Below, piece by piece: positions 1 through 8,367 of a stretch of DNA of 64,000 nucleotides. The stretch spans positions 62,001-126,000 of the forward strand of contig JAWKQR010000014.1 of assembly GCA_041390025.1 (NCBI GenBank), given 5' to 3'. The notes under the pieces were generated by a model that worked only from the letters and a program-made list of their open reading frames with translations, was not told where the DNA came from and did no database searches. The position numbers and the translations under genes are program-made. Source of the DNA: JBFFMO01 sp041390025 (GTDB lineage: Bacteria; Myxococcota_A; Bradymonadia; Bradymonadales; Bradymonadaceae). Positions within the stretch are counted from its first letter, which is position 1. The number at the start of each line of letters is the position of its first letter.

Positions 1-3
1 TGT

Positions 4-744
4 TCAATCTCGCGTTAAAAATCTCAAATCGTAATCAAATTGAATGACATTCGCGTACTTGGATTTGATCTCGACGTTGGCAATTCCAATGGAACCACTT
101 GGCGGGACAACGGCTTGAACGTGGAATGTTCCGTTCTCCCACATGCAACGAAAATCGTCGCTTTGTTGGCTGCAGTCCATGCCTGCCGTGTAGACGTTGA
201 TCTCGAACAAGTCGGGATCACACTTGACCTTCGGGGTCACAAATACTTCGAGGATGAACGAGCGGCTATCGCACGGGTAGAGATTCGTTTGGTAGCGGTC
301 GATGGTCTCGGTCGCGCACATCTCAAGCGAATTCGTGAAGTCGATGGGGTTGGATTGGTCGCCGGCTTTGCAGCCGCCCGCCCCGTTGCCGCTCATCAAA
401 TAGTCGTAGAACGATTCGTTGTCGTCGGGGACCTTGCACATCGCGTCGAGCGCCCGAACCAAACATGCGGAATCGGGATACTGCTCTTTTAGAGCGGCGT
501 ACGTGCTGGCTGTATTATTCGACGAGGTGTTGTTGGGGGTGACGTTGTTTGGGTTCGTGTTGTTTGGGTTTGTGTTGTTCGAGGTAACATTGTTTGGGTT
601 CGTGTTGTTGCTGTCGAGCTCGACACACAATCCGTCCACGCAGGTTTCAGAACGAAAACAGTCCTTCGAGGTCGAGCAGTCTGGGTCGCTGCCACAGCTC
701 AACAGGCTTAACGAAAAAAGAGTGACGAGGATGTGTGTTTTCAT
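4..744 (-). CDS. Lipoprotein with Asn-rich tether, paralogue of the upstream gene
   Basis: A 246-residue predicted outer-membrane lipoprotein of unknown function. A short signal peptide ends in the lipobox LLSC at about residue 17. It is followed by a small cysteine motif (CSTSKDCFRSETCVDGLC) and then by a 35-residue low-complexity stretch made of NNT, NPNN and NNV units, which looks like a flexible surface tether. The C-terminal domain (about residues 80-246) has six or more cysteines and the pattern YPCD...CDPDLFE that recurs in the gene immediately upstream, so the two are tandem paralogues. The start codon overlaps the upstream stop as ATGA (741-744), which implies translational coupling. 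No enzymatic motif is visible. The lipoprotein nature is clear; the role is unknown. Confidence 0.85.
   Translation of the reverse strand: MKTHILVTLFSLSLLSCGSDPDCSTSKDCFRSETCVDGLCVELDSNNTNPNNVTSNNTNPNNTNPNNVTPNNTSSNNTASTYAALKEQYPDSACLVRALDAMCKVPDDNESFYDYLMSGNGAGGCKAGDQSNPIDFTNSLEMCATETIDRYQTNLYPCDSRSFILEVFVTPKVKCDPDLFEINVYTAGMDCSQQSDDFRCMWENGTFHVQAVVPPSGSIGIANVEIKSKYANVIQFDYDLRFLTRD
505..609 (-). repeat. Coding tandem repeat, Asn-Asn-Thr/Pro tether
   Basis: Imperfect short repeats (units resembling gtgttgtttgggtt on the plus strand) encode the Asn-rich tether of the lipoprotein. The units are near-identical and could change copy number by slippage. The upstream paralogue has a different repeat (Pro-Asp-Met/Thr) at the same place. 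Confidence 0.7.
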
Positions 745-1466
745 TTCTGAATGACCTGCACACGAAGCGAGTAATTCGCTTGGAAATTCTCGGCCAACTT
801 CTTTAATGCGATGTATGAAAGCTGCGATTGTCGAAGTCCGGTCTGAGGTACGTTGATGCGAATTTCACCGGCCCCAGTGGTCTTCGTGCATGTCGCCTCG
901 GGGCCGCAGTCGAAGCTGAGGCTGTCGAACTCGAACAGATCGGGCGAACATTGATCGTCGAGCGTCAGGGTCCACACGATCTCGATGTCGTTATTCACGC
1001 ACGGATAGAAGTCGATGTAATACCAGTCCTCGACGTCGCGTGCGCACTTCGTGGCATCAATCTGAAGATCAAGCGGCACAAAGGTGCTCGTGGTGGGGCA
1101 GCCGGCGTACATGGCCGACAATCGCTCACCGTCGATCCACGAATTGTTGGGCTCGTAGGTGTCGTCGGTGCAGGTGCTGGTCAAGCGATCGACCTCACAC
1201 GCCTGCAAGGCAACATCGGGGGTCATGTCCGCCACCGTCATGTCAGGGGTTGTGACGCCGTCGTCGGCCACCGATACGTCTTGCAACGTCGATGTGTCCG
1301 GCGTGGTGCCCATGTCGGGTGTCACACCTGCATCGGAGCGCACACCCTGAGTGCACTGGCCCGAAGCACAAATCTCGGACTGAAAACAGTCGCTGTCGCT
1401 GCTGCAGTTGGGGTCCGAAGAACACGAGACGACACTGAGCGCCGCCAAAATCATCAACCATTTCAT
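741..1466 (-). CDS. Lipoprotein with Pro-Asp tether, paralogue of the downstream gene
   Basis: A 241-residue lipoprotein. I chose the ATG at 1466 because it opens directly into a signal peptide (MKWLMILAALSVVSC); the frame stays open far upstream but that part has no coding character. Lipobox VVSC is followed by CSSDSDCFQSEICASGQC, the same cysteine motif as in its neighbour, then by a TPDMG/TPDTS/TPDMT-type low-complexity tether. The C-terminal domain contains YPCVNNDIE...CSPDLFEF, matching the neighbour. The ATGA overlap with the next gene indicates an operon of two paralogues that keep the globular domain but have different tethers. Function unknown. Confidence 0.85.
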   Translation of the reverse strand: MKWLMILAALSVVSCSSDPNCSSDSDCFQSEICASGQCTQGVRSDAGVTPDMGTTPDTSTLQDVSVADDGVTTPDMTVADMTPDVALQACEVDRLTSTCTDDTYEPNNSWIDGERLSAMYAGCPTTSTFVPLDLQIDATKCARDVEDWYYIDFYPCVNNDIEIVWTLTLDDQCSPDLFEFDSLSFDCGPEATCTKTTGAGEIRINVPQTGLRQSQLSYIALKKLAENFQANYSLRVQVIQK

Positions 1467-1584
1467 CAATAAACTCCCGCACGGCGGGTCTGGAATCATT
1501 CCACCGCCGATACAGCGGTGCTCGTGGGATTGTAGCAATTCGTGTGCGACGACACTAATCAAATGGGTTGTCTCAGAGCACGGG

Positions 1585-1652
1585 TCGGCAATCTCCTGAT
1601 TGCCGATGGGCGCAGCCCAAAAGAAACCCCAAGGTGTTCGGCTTCGCCGAAT
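1585..1652. repeat. Dispersed palindromic repeat, family A (divergent copy)
   Basis: The stretch holds the inverted repeat TCGGCAATC/GATTGCCGA (1585-1606), a small GGGC/GCCC hairpin, and then the palindromic block GTTCGGCTTCGCCGAAT (1636-1652). The same two blocks make up the family A units at 17096-17177 and 54673-54763. It lies in the gap between two minus-strand genes, immediately beyond the end of the nuclease gene. Confidence 0.6.
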
Positions 1653-1654
1653 AT

Positions 1655-3103
1655 TTAGAAGTTTTGAATCTGGCCCAAGAGTTGAGGCCACTTTATGAAC
1701 GGCTGGACCGAGCCTTGGAACACTTCGATGCGTTCTGCGCGGATGCGCTCGGGGGCGTCGATGGGGTCTTGGCTGGCCCACTTGCGCAGCAGTGCTTCTT
1801 CGTCGTCCGCGATGGGCTGCTGATAGATCGTCGCGAAGTAGAACATCGCACGCGCGGCGTTGCCCTTGTGCGAATCTGCGGGCTCGAAACAGCGTTTGCC
1901 GTTTTCGTCGTACCCAAGCAGCGCTCCGTCGACCTCGCGAATGACCTCGACGACATCGCAATACGGCGCGTTACCACGGGTCGAATTGACGAGGCTTGTG
2001 ACGGGGAAGATGTGATGCAGGTCCGAGCGCGCCGCGCCATCGACCGCGCCCATCGACTGGGGCCAGGTGTGCTCGGCGTTCATCTTCAGGTTCGAAGGAA
2101 TCTTGTCTGTCTGCACCCACGTGTGGGTGTAAACGCACTCGACCTGACCGTTGACGTTGTCCAGCGACGAGAACATCTCCATGCGGGCGTCGTAATACGA
2201 AATGCGCAGGTGCGACTCCTGATGCACCTCGACCAAGGCCGCGCGCAGTGCGTCGTCGTGCAAGGACAGAATCTCGTCCTCGGTGACGCGATGGGGTGCT
2301 TTGTCTGCGTAACAAGGGCCGCCAACGCAATCGAGCGAAAACTCGAACTGTCCGGCGACGTCGTTGGTGTTTTCCAACACGACCACAAGGTCGGTGACTT
2401 CACCGATTTCCCAACCGCGACCGATTTCATCGTTCAGCTGCGGAATTCGAGCGTCCGCCGTTCCCCACGGATTGACCGCGGTCAGGACCTTTCCATCGCG
2501 GTCGCGAATACTAAGTTTGGGATTCCAGCGGGCATCCGAGATCTTGCGGAGCATGAGCAACAAGCGGTCGCCTTGAACACCGGTCAGGGGAATCTCGATG
2601 CGGCCCTTCGGCGCGATTTCTTGCCGAACCAACGTCGACGTCAGCGTTTCTACCTGCTCGGGAATCTCGTTCGATATCTTTACTTCGTCCCAGATGATCA
2701 GGTCGTTCTCGTTGACGTAGCGTCGCAGCCGTTGGAAGGCCGTCTTGCCCACGTAAGGTACGGCGTCGAGCTCGGAGAGCGTGAACACCACGCGGTCATC
2801 GTCGGTTCCAATCTTGCCATCTGGGCCTTCGCGGAAATCCGTGATTTCGGCGGCGCTGCGCCAGTAGAGGTCGGTCTTCTCGATCAGCTTGTGACGGCTG
2901 TAGGTGTTGACGACACGAAGAATTGCGCGGGCTTCGGGCGTGTTCTCATGGATCGTGTTTGGAACGTCGGCCTTGCCAGACACCAAGAACGCGTCATCGG
3001 CGCCGTCGTGAATCTCTTGGGCGGAATCGTCGGCGCACGCGGCCGTAAAGAGCAGGGCGACAAACGTGATTGCGGTCGCCAATATGTGTCGTTTTTCAAT
3101 CAT
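1655..3103 (-). CDS. Lipoprotein EndA/endonuclease I-family nuclease with HhH motif
   Basis: A 482-residue secreted or surface nuclease. The ATG at 3103 starts a lipoprotein signal peptide with lipobox TAAC (Cys23) and has a purine-rich AGGGGG just upstream; an in-frame ATG at 3127 is less likely. Residues about 109-130 (LSELDAVPYVGKTAFQRL) resemble a helix-hairpin-helix DNA-binding motif. The middle is a beta-rich domain. The C-terminal 200 residues are an endonuclease I domain: AEHTWPQS and SDLHHIFPV are the signature of this His-Me-finger family, in which the first His activates water and the others bind the metal. Endonuclease I enzymes degrade DNA non-specifically outside the cytoplasm. 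Anchoring by lipid and the added HhH suggest surface DNA scavenging; that is inference. Confidence 0.88.
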   Translation of the reverse strand: MIEKRHILATAITFVALLFTAACADDSAQEIHDGADDAFLVSGKADVPNTIHENTPEARAILRVVNTYSRHKLIEKTDLYWRSAAEITDFREGPDGKIGTDDDRVVFTLSELDAVPYVGKTAFQRLRRYVNENDLIIWDEVKISNEIPEQVETLTSTLVRQEIAPKGRIEIPLTGVQGDRLLLMLRKISDARWNPKLSIRDRDGKVLTAVNPWGTADARIPQLNDEIGRGWEIGEVTDLVVVLENTNDVAGQFEFSLDCVGGPCYADKAPHRVTEDEILSLHDDALRAALVEVHQESHLRISYYDARMEMFSSLDNVNGQVECVYTHTWVQTDKIPSNLKMNAEHTWPQSMGAVDGAARSDLHHIFPVTSLVNSTRGNAPYCDVVEVIREVDGALLGYDENGKRCFEPADSHKGNAARAMFYFATIYQQPIADDEEALLRKWASQDPIDAPERIRAERIEVFQGSVQPFIKWPQLLGQIQNF

Positions 3104-3224
3104 GCCCCCTAACTGTGCAGATGCCATGCCAAAACTGGCCGTTTCACGCACAACCCCGGATCGTCGCCAAATCAGGGGGCGAAACACGATCTCGATCACA
3201 AACCACGCGGTCGAGGCGAGCTTC

Positions 3225-3246
3225 ATCGGAAGATCGATCTTCCGAT
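3225..3246. promoter_or_regulatory. 22-bp perfect palindrome upstream of thrABC
   Basis: ATCGGAAGATC is followed directly by its exact reverse complement GATCTTCCGAT, with no spacer. It lies in the 245-bp gap between the divergent nuclease gene and thrA, about 100 bp before the thrA start. Perfect symmetry of this length without a loop fits an operator for a dimeric repressor better than a terminator, since no T-tract follows. The bound protein is unknown. Confidence 0.45.
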
Positions 3247-3348
3247 CCCGCACTGGCCAGTGGCAAGTTCATCAGCCACCAACGCTGCCATCTCGACCGG
3301 GAGCCAATTCTGTGCTTTCTTAAGCCGCTATTTTGAAGGAGCGCACGG

Positions 3349-5807
3349 ATGTGGATCGTTCATAAATTTGGTGGAACCAGCGTCGCGAACGCAGAGCGTT
3401 ATCGAAACGTCGCTAGGATCGTGCTGGACGCAGCAAAACCTGAGCAACGCCAAGGGGTTGTGGTATCCGCCATGTCCGGCGTCACAAACGCGCTCATCGC
3501 GCTCGTCGAGCTTGCAAGCCATCGTGATGCCGCATTTGCCACCGAACTTCGGAAGTTGCGCCTCAAGCACATCGAGACCGTCGGCGAGCTGATGTCGGGT
3601 GAACGCGCTTCGGCGTTGGTGGCGCAGGTCGAGAAGGACTTCGACGACATCGAGGATCTTTTGCGCGCGATCTGGCTCCTCAAGACCGTGCCACACCACG
3701 CCCTCGACCTCGTGTCGGGGTTCGGCGAAATCTGGTCGGCGCAGTTGCTCAACGGGCACTTGGCCGAGCTTGGCCACGACGTGACCTGGTTGGACGCCCG
3801 CGAAGTCGTGCATCTACACCCGGGGCCTGCGGTGTTGGTCAATTGGGAGACCTCGGAAAAAGCCGCACAAACTTGGTTTGGCGAACACACCGCGTCCATC
3901 GTCGTGATCACGGGTTTCGTCGCGACTGGCGCGGACGGCGTCAGCACGACGCTAGGGCGAAACGGCAGCGACTACTCTGCCTCGATTTTTGGCGCGCTTT
4001 TGGACGCCAAGGAAATCCTCATCTGGACCGATGTCGACGGCGTCATGAGCGCCAATCCGCGCTTGGTGCCCGATGCGTTGGTGTTGGACGCAGTGTCGTA
4101 CAACGAAGCGATGGAGCTCGCGTATTTTGGCGCGAAGGTCATTCACCCAAGCACGATGGCACCCGCGGTTCGGCGCAACATCCCCATCGTCATCAAGAAC
4201 ACGTTCGCGGCCGAGCGCCCGGGCACGATTATCAGCGAAAAGACGTCCGGTACGTTTACGGTCAAAGGCATCGCTACCGTCGACGAGATGGCGTTGGTCA
4301 ACGTCGAAGGGACGTCGATGATCGGGGTGCCCGGCATTGCAAGCCGCCTTTTTGGGGCCTTGCGGGAAGCCGGTGTTTCCGTGGTCATGATCTCGCAGGG
4401 CAGCTCCGAACACTCGATCTGTTTTGTGGTCCCTGACCGCCACGCCGAAGCCGCCCGTCACGCGGTCGAGGAAGCGTTTTTTGCCGAGCGGCATCACGGA
4501 CAAATTCAGACCGTGGATGTGCACACGGGATGCACTGTATTGGCTGTGGTCGGTGACCGAATGGCCGGAACGCCAGGCGTCGCCGCGAAATTTTTCGGTT
4601 CGCTTGGCAATGCCGGCATCAACATCCGCGCCGTGGCGCAGGGGTCGTCAGAGCGCAACATCTCGATCGTCATCGACAGCGCAGACGCTCAGCGCGCGCT
4701 GCGTGCCGTGCATTCGGGATTTTACCTGTCAAACCAGACGCTCTCGATCGGCATCATTGGACCGGGAGTCGTGGGATCGACCTTGTTGACGCAATTGCGG
4801 GAGCAAGCGGCGCGTCTGTCGGAACAGTTCAAAATCGACCTGCGTGTGCGCGGAATCGCCAATTCCAAACACATGGTGCTCGCGGAACAATCGGTCGAAT
4901 TGGACACGTGGGAACGCGCCCTTGAAGGTGCAGGAAAAATGGATTTGGACGCGTTTGCCGCCCACATCAAAACGCCCGCTGTGCCGCATTCGGTCATCAT
5001 CGACTGCACGTCGAGCGAGACGGTCGCGCGTGAATACGCAAAATGGCTCAGGCTTGGAATTCACGTCATTACGCCGAATAAAAAAGCGAACTCCATCGCA
5101 TTTAATTACTACGAAGAATTACACGAAATTTGTCGAAATCGTGGCGTTCATTATCTGTACGAAACCACCGTGGGTGCGGGGCTTCCCATCATTCAGACGT
5201 TGCACGATTTGATTCAAACCGGTGACGAAGTTCATCAAATCGAGGGCATTTTGTCGGGTACGCTTTCGTACCTGTTTAACGCCTACGACGGGACAGTTCC
5301 GTTTTCGGAAATCGTGCGTGACGCCAAGGCCAAAGGCTATACCGAGCCTGATCCTCGCGATGACCTTTCAGGCACCGACGTCGCGCGAAAATTGGTCATT
5401 TTGGCGCGCGAAATTGGACTGTCGCTCGAATTGTCGCAGGTCGAGGTCGAAAGCCTCGTGCCAGCAGAATTACGCGACGGCACCGCTCAAGCATTCATGG
5501 AAAAATTGTCGAGCGTCGATGACGCCATGGCCAAGCTCTTGGCCGAGGCAAAACCGCCGGCGAGGTGCTGCGTTACGTGGGTGTGATCGGTCGTGACGGG
5601 CGTGCGCAGGTGGCGTTGCGTCGTTACCCGGCGACGCATGCATTTGCCCGCATTCAGTTGACCGACAACATCGTACAATTCACGACCTCGCGTTACCGCC
5701 AAAATCCGCTCGTGGTCCAAGGGCCCGGCGCTGGTCCCGAAGTCACCGCCGGGGGCGCTTTTGCAGACCTGTTGCGCCTGACGCAATACCTTGGGGCCTC
5801 GATTTGA
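3349..5807 (+). CDS. thrA: Bifunctional aspartokinase/homoserine dehydrogenase (one-base frameshift)
   Basis: Catalyses the first and third steps of the aspartate pathway to threonine and methionine: phosphorylation of aspartate and reduction of aspartate semialdehyde to homoserine. The N-terminal kinase starts with VHKFGGTSV; two ACT-type regulatory repeats follow (GVPGIASRLFGAL, GTPGVAAKFFGSLG), then the homoserine dehydrogenase with GIIGPGVVGSTLL for NAD(P) binding, TPNKKANS and GYTEPDPRDDLSGTDVARK. An AAGGAG lies 8 nt before the ATG. The frame breaks at 5550-5553: four A bases are present where five would restore the reading frame; read one base back it continues AGEVLRYVGVIGRDG to a TGA at 5805-5807. 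Repaired length is 819 residues, the normal size for ThrA. An unrepaired reading would stop at 5586. The stop overlaps the thrB start. I judge the gene functional and the deletion probably an artefact. Confidence 0.9.
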
Positions 5808-6727
5808 AAGCGACGGCTTTTGCCCCAGCGACCGTCGCAAACGTCGGTCCCGGCTTTGATATTCTGGGCTTTGCCGTGGCTGGTCGCGGCGACGAGGTCA
5901 CCGTCGCCACTCGCCAGGAAGCCGGCATTTCGGTGCAGATGCACGGGCCGGGTTCCGAGGTCATCTCGACCGATCCTGCGCAAAACACCGCGACGGCGGG
6001 TCTGTTGCAATTGTTGGCCGACCACTCGCTCCATCACGGTCTGCAGGTCAACATCACCAAGGGCATCCCCATTGGCTCCGGCCTTGGTGGGTCCGCCGCC
6101 AGCGCGGTCGGCGGCATCGTCGCGGCAAATGCAGCGCTTGGTTTGGGACTGTCGAATCACGACATGCTGCGCTACGCCCTCATCGGCGAGTCGGTGGCCA
6201 GCGGAGACGCGCATCCCGACAACGCGGCGCCGTGCCTGTGGGGTGGTTTTACGTTCGCCAAGGTTTTGAGCCACGGCATCGAGGTTCGGGCGCTGCCCTT
6301 GTTGCCCGAGCTACACGTGGTGCTCGTTCACCCGAGTGTTCGTGTTGACACTCGCATGGCTCGCCAGGTGCTCCCAGACGCGTTCGAGCGGGGATTGGTG
6401 GTGCAGCAGACGGCTAACCTGACACGGATGGTTTGTGCGGCTTATGAGGGCGATTGGGAAGGTTTTGCGGACGCGTGCGAGGATGTGCTCGTGCAGCCTT
6501 ACCGAAGTTCGCTGATTCCTCACTTTGATGCGGTTCGCAACGCGGCACTTGGCAACGGTGCGCTGTCGTTTTCGATCTCGGGTTCTGGCCCGACGATGTT
6601 TGCGTTGGCAACCGCCGAGCACGCCGAAGGCGTGCGTGCAGCGTGTGCAGGCGTTTTTGATGGGTTGGTCGACGTTCAGTCGTTTGTGTCGCCGCTTGGT
6701 GCCCCGGGAGCAAGGATCATCGCATGA
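5804..6727 (+). CDS. thrB: Homoserine kinase
   Basis: A 307-residue GHMP-family kinase that makes O-phosphohomoserine from homoserine and ATP. The ATP loop is GIPIGSGLGGSAAS, and the N-terminus (APATVANVGPGFDILGFAV) and the C-terminal SFSISGSGPTMFAL are characteristic of ThrB. The start is TTG at 5804, overlapping the thrA TGA as TTGA; no better ATG or GTG fits the family N-terminus. The overlap couples its translation to thrA, so the thrA frameshift, if real, would also be expected to disturb thrB expression. It ends in an ATGA overlap with thrC. Confidence 0.95.
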   Translation: MKATAFAPATVANVGPGFDILGFAVAGRGDEVTVATRQEAGISVQMHGPGSEVISTDPAQNTATAGLLQLLADHSLHHGLQVNITKGIPIGSGLGGSAASAVGGIVAANAALGLGLSNHDMLRYALIGESVASGDAHPDNAAPCLWGGFTFAKVLSHGIEVRALPLLPELHVVLVHPSVRVDTRMARQVLPDAFERGLVVQQTANLTRMVCAAYEGDWEGFADACEDVLVQPYRSSLIPHFDAVRNAALGNGALSFSISGSGPTMFALATAEHAEGVRAACAGVFDGLVDVQSFVSPLGAPGARIIA

Positions 6728-7986
6728 AGTTCAAAAGCACACGTGGAAATGCCCCAGAACTGGGCTTGGCCGACGCCCTACGCCAAGGACTAGCGCCCGA
6801 CGGTGGTCTTTACGTGCCCGCGGAAATGCCCGTGTTTGCGACCGGCGATGCGGACGAATCGGCGTTCCAAGAGATCGCAAAAATGGCCGTCGCTCCGTTT
6901 TTTGAAGGGGACATCCTTGAACATCAGATGGCCGCGATCATCGACGAAGCGTTCGATTTCCCGGTGCCGTTGGTCGACCTTGGCCACACGACCAGCTTGC
7001 TTGAGCTGTTTCACGGACCTTCGGCTGCGTTCAAGGATTTTGGCGCACGATTTTTAGCCAGCGCGATGTCGCGGCTTGAGACCGGAAGTCCTGATCCGTT
7101 GACGATTTTGGTGGCGACGTCGGGCGATACGGGTGGGGCGGTCGCCGCAGCGTTTTGGCGCAAACCCAACGTCAATGTGGTTGTGCTGTACCCCGAAGGC
7201 AAAGTTTCGGCTCGACAGGCCCATCAGCTGGGATGTTGGGGCGACAACATCACGACCTTTGCCGTGCGCGGCGTGTTCGACGACTGCCAGCGCCTGGTCA
7301 AACAGGCGTTCGCGGACCCGGGTTGGAACGCACGTTTTCGGTTGTCGTCGGCCAACAGCATCAACATCGGCCGGCTTTTGCCACAAATGACCTACTACGC
7401 GGCGTCCTCGCTTTGGTACCAAGCGCGGCACGGTGTGGCGCCAGGATTCATCATCCCAAGCGGCAACGTCGGCAACGCGACCGCCGCGGTTTGGGCCAAG
7501 AACATGGGCTTCCCCGTGCGTGAAATCGTGTTTGCCGCCAACGCGAATCGACCGCTTGTTTCGTGGCTTAAATCGGGCAAATACGAACCGACCACCACGG
7601 TCGCAACCCTTGCCAACGCGATGGACGTCGGTGCGCCAAGCAACATGGAGCGCCTGATCCATCTGTACCCGACCCCGCCCGATTGGATGCGTGCAGTCTC
7701 CATCGACGACGCCCGCATCCAGGCCACAATTCAGGCCGGCGAGGACAAGTGGGGCCAGACATTTTGCCCGCACACGGCGTGTGCGATGGCCGCGCGCGAA
7801 GACCTCGGCGGCGAGCATTGGATCGCCGTGGCGACCGCCCATCCCGCAAAATTCGAAACCGTCGTCGAACCGTTGGTGGGCCACGAAGTCGCCGTGCCGC
7901 CTGCATTGGCCGAATTGTTGGCGCGTCCCTCGAACGCCAAGACGATCGACGCCGACCTCGCCCAGCTCTCGCAGCACCTTGCGTGA
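6724..7986 (+). CDS. thrC: Threonine synthase
   Basis: A 420-residue PLP enzyme that turns O-phosphohomoserine into threonine. It begins MKFKSTRGNAP as expected for the family. HGPSAAFKDFGARF carries the PLP-binding lysine, and ATSGDTGGAV and SGNVGNATA bind the cofactor phosphate and substrate. The start codon overlaps the thrB stop (ATGA at 6724-6727), completing a three-gene operon with no spacer. The operon has no visible threonine-rich leader peptide, so classical attenuation is not supported. Confidence 0.96.
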   Translation: MKFKSTRGNAPELGLADALRQGLAPDGGLYVPAEMPVFATGDADESAFQEIAKMAVAPFFEGDILEHQMAAIIDEAFDFPVPLVDLGHTTSLLELFHGPSAAFKDFGARFLASAMSRLETGSPDPLTILVATSGDTGGAVAAAFWRKPNVNVVVLYPEGKVSARQAHQLGCWGDNITTFAVRGVFDDCQRLVKQAFADPGWNARFRLSSANSINIGRLLPQMTYYAASSLWYQARHGVAPGFIIPSGNVGNATAAVWAKNMGFPVREIVFAANANRPLVSWLKSGKYEPTTTVATLANAMDVGAPSNMERLIHLYPTPPDWMRAVSIDDARIQATIQAGEDKWGQTFCPHTACAMAAREDLGGEHWIAVATAHPAKFETVVEPLVGHEVAVPPALAELLARPSNAKTIDADLAQLSQHLA

Positions 7987-8367
7987 TGAGAGAACGCCCG
8001 AGGCTGAACGTCCACGAAATCTAACGGAAGATTCTGGTATCCGATGGCCGAAGCCGGACAGGTTGTTCGGCCAAATCGCATGAGAGAAAAAGGGTGGGAT
8101 ACTCGACTTTCCCGAAGGATGAAGAATCCAGGGAAGCGTGGTGGCTCGCGTTTCCTTGTTTATGCCAAGAGGTCGGAGAGGTCGAAAGGCCGCAATCCAT
8201 CGCACTGCACAGAAGGACTTCCCCGCTCCAAGAAATAAATGTGTGTGGGCAGAATCAGTTATCGAATCACATTTTTCTCGGTTCCTGATAGCGCTATGTT
8301 TAATTTTTCGCCCACGGGTTTCCTCTCGTAGGTTACTCCCTATCTTACCTTGCTCTTTGGAGACATC
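7987..8367. other. 381-bp gap between thrC and the NTPase gene
   Basis: I see no convincing gene here. The 7-bp inverted repeat GGCCGAA/TTCGGCC (8046-8052 and 8066-8072) could form a hairpin about 60 bp after thrC but lacks a T-tract. From about 8220 onward the sequence becomes visibly A/T-richer, marking the left edge of the insert that carries the NTPase-nuclease gene. Short open frames on the plus strand (for example 8044-8238) show no family resemblance or start signal. Confidence 0.5.
8359..8362 (+). promoter_or_regulatory. Shine-Dalgarno GGAG that selects the GTG start at 8368
   Basis: GGAG is followed by five bases and GTG. The alternative in-frame TTG at 8350 has no ribosome-binding site, so GTG at 8368 is the preferred start. 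Confidence 0.6.

Noticed and set aside
1568..3112. Long plus-strand open frame opposite the nuclease gene
   Set aside because: It mirrors the real gene in a high-G+C region and shows no family resemblance. The same holds for the long antisense frames at 16884-18377, 22336-24288, 24313-25830, 42745-44793, 45580-47268 and 49126-50694.
3256..3348. Threonine attenuator leader peptide before thrA
   Set aside because: The only short frame has scattered Thr codons and no Thr/Ile run, and no terminator-antiterminator pair is visible.
5545..5590. Programmed -1 frameshift in thrA
   Set aside because: The A-site AAA could slip, but the P-site codon could not re-pair, no stimulatory structure is evident, and the early product would lack an essential part of the dehydrogenase.
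8044..8238. 64-codon open frame upstream of the NTPase gene
   Set aside because: No ribosome site, basic low-information sequence and overlap with other random frames of similar length.
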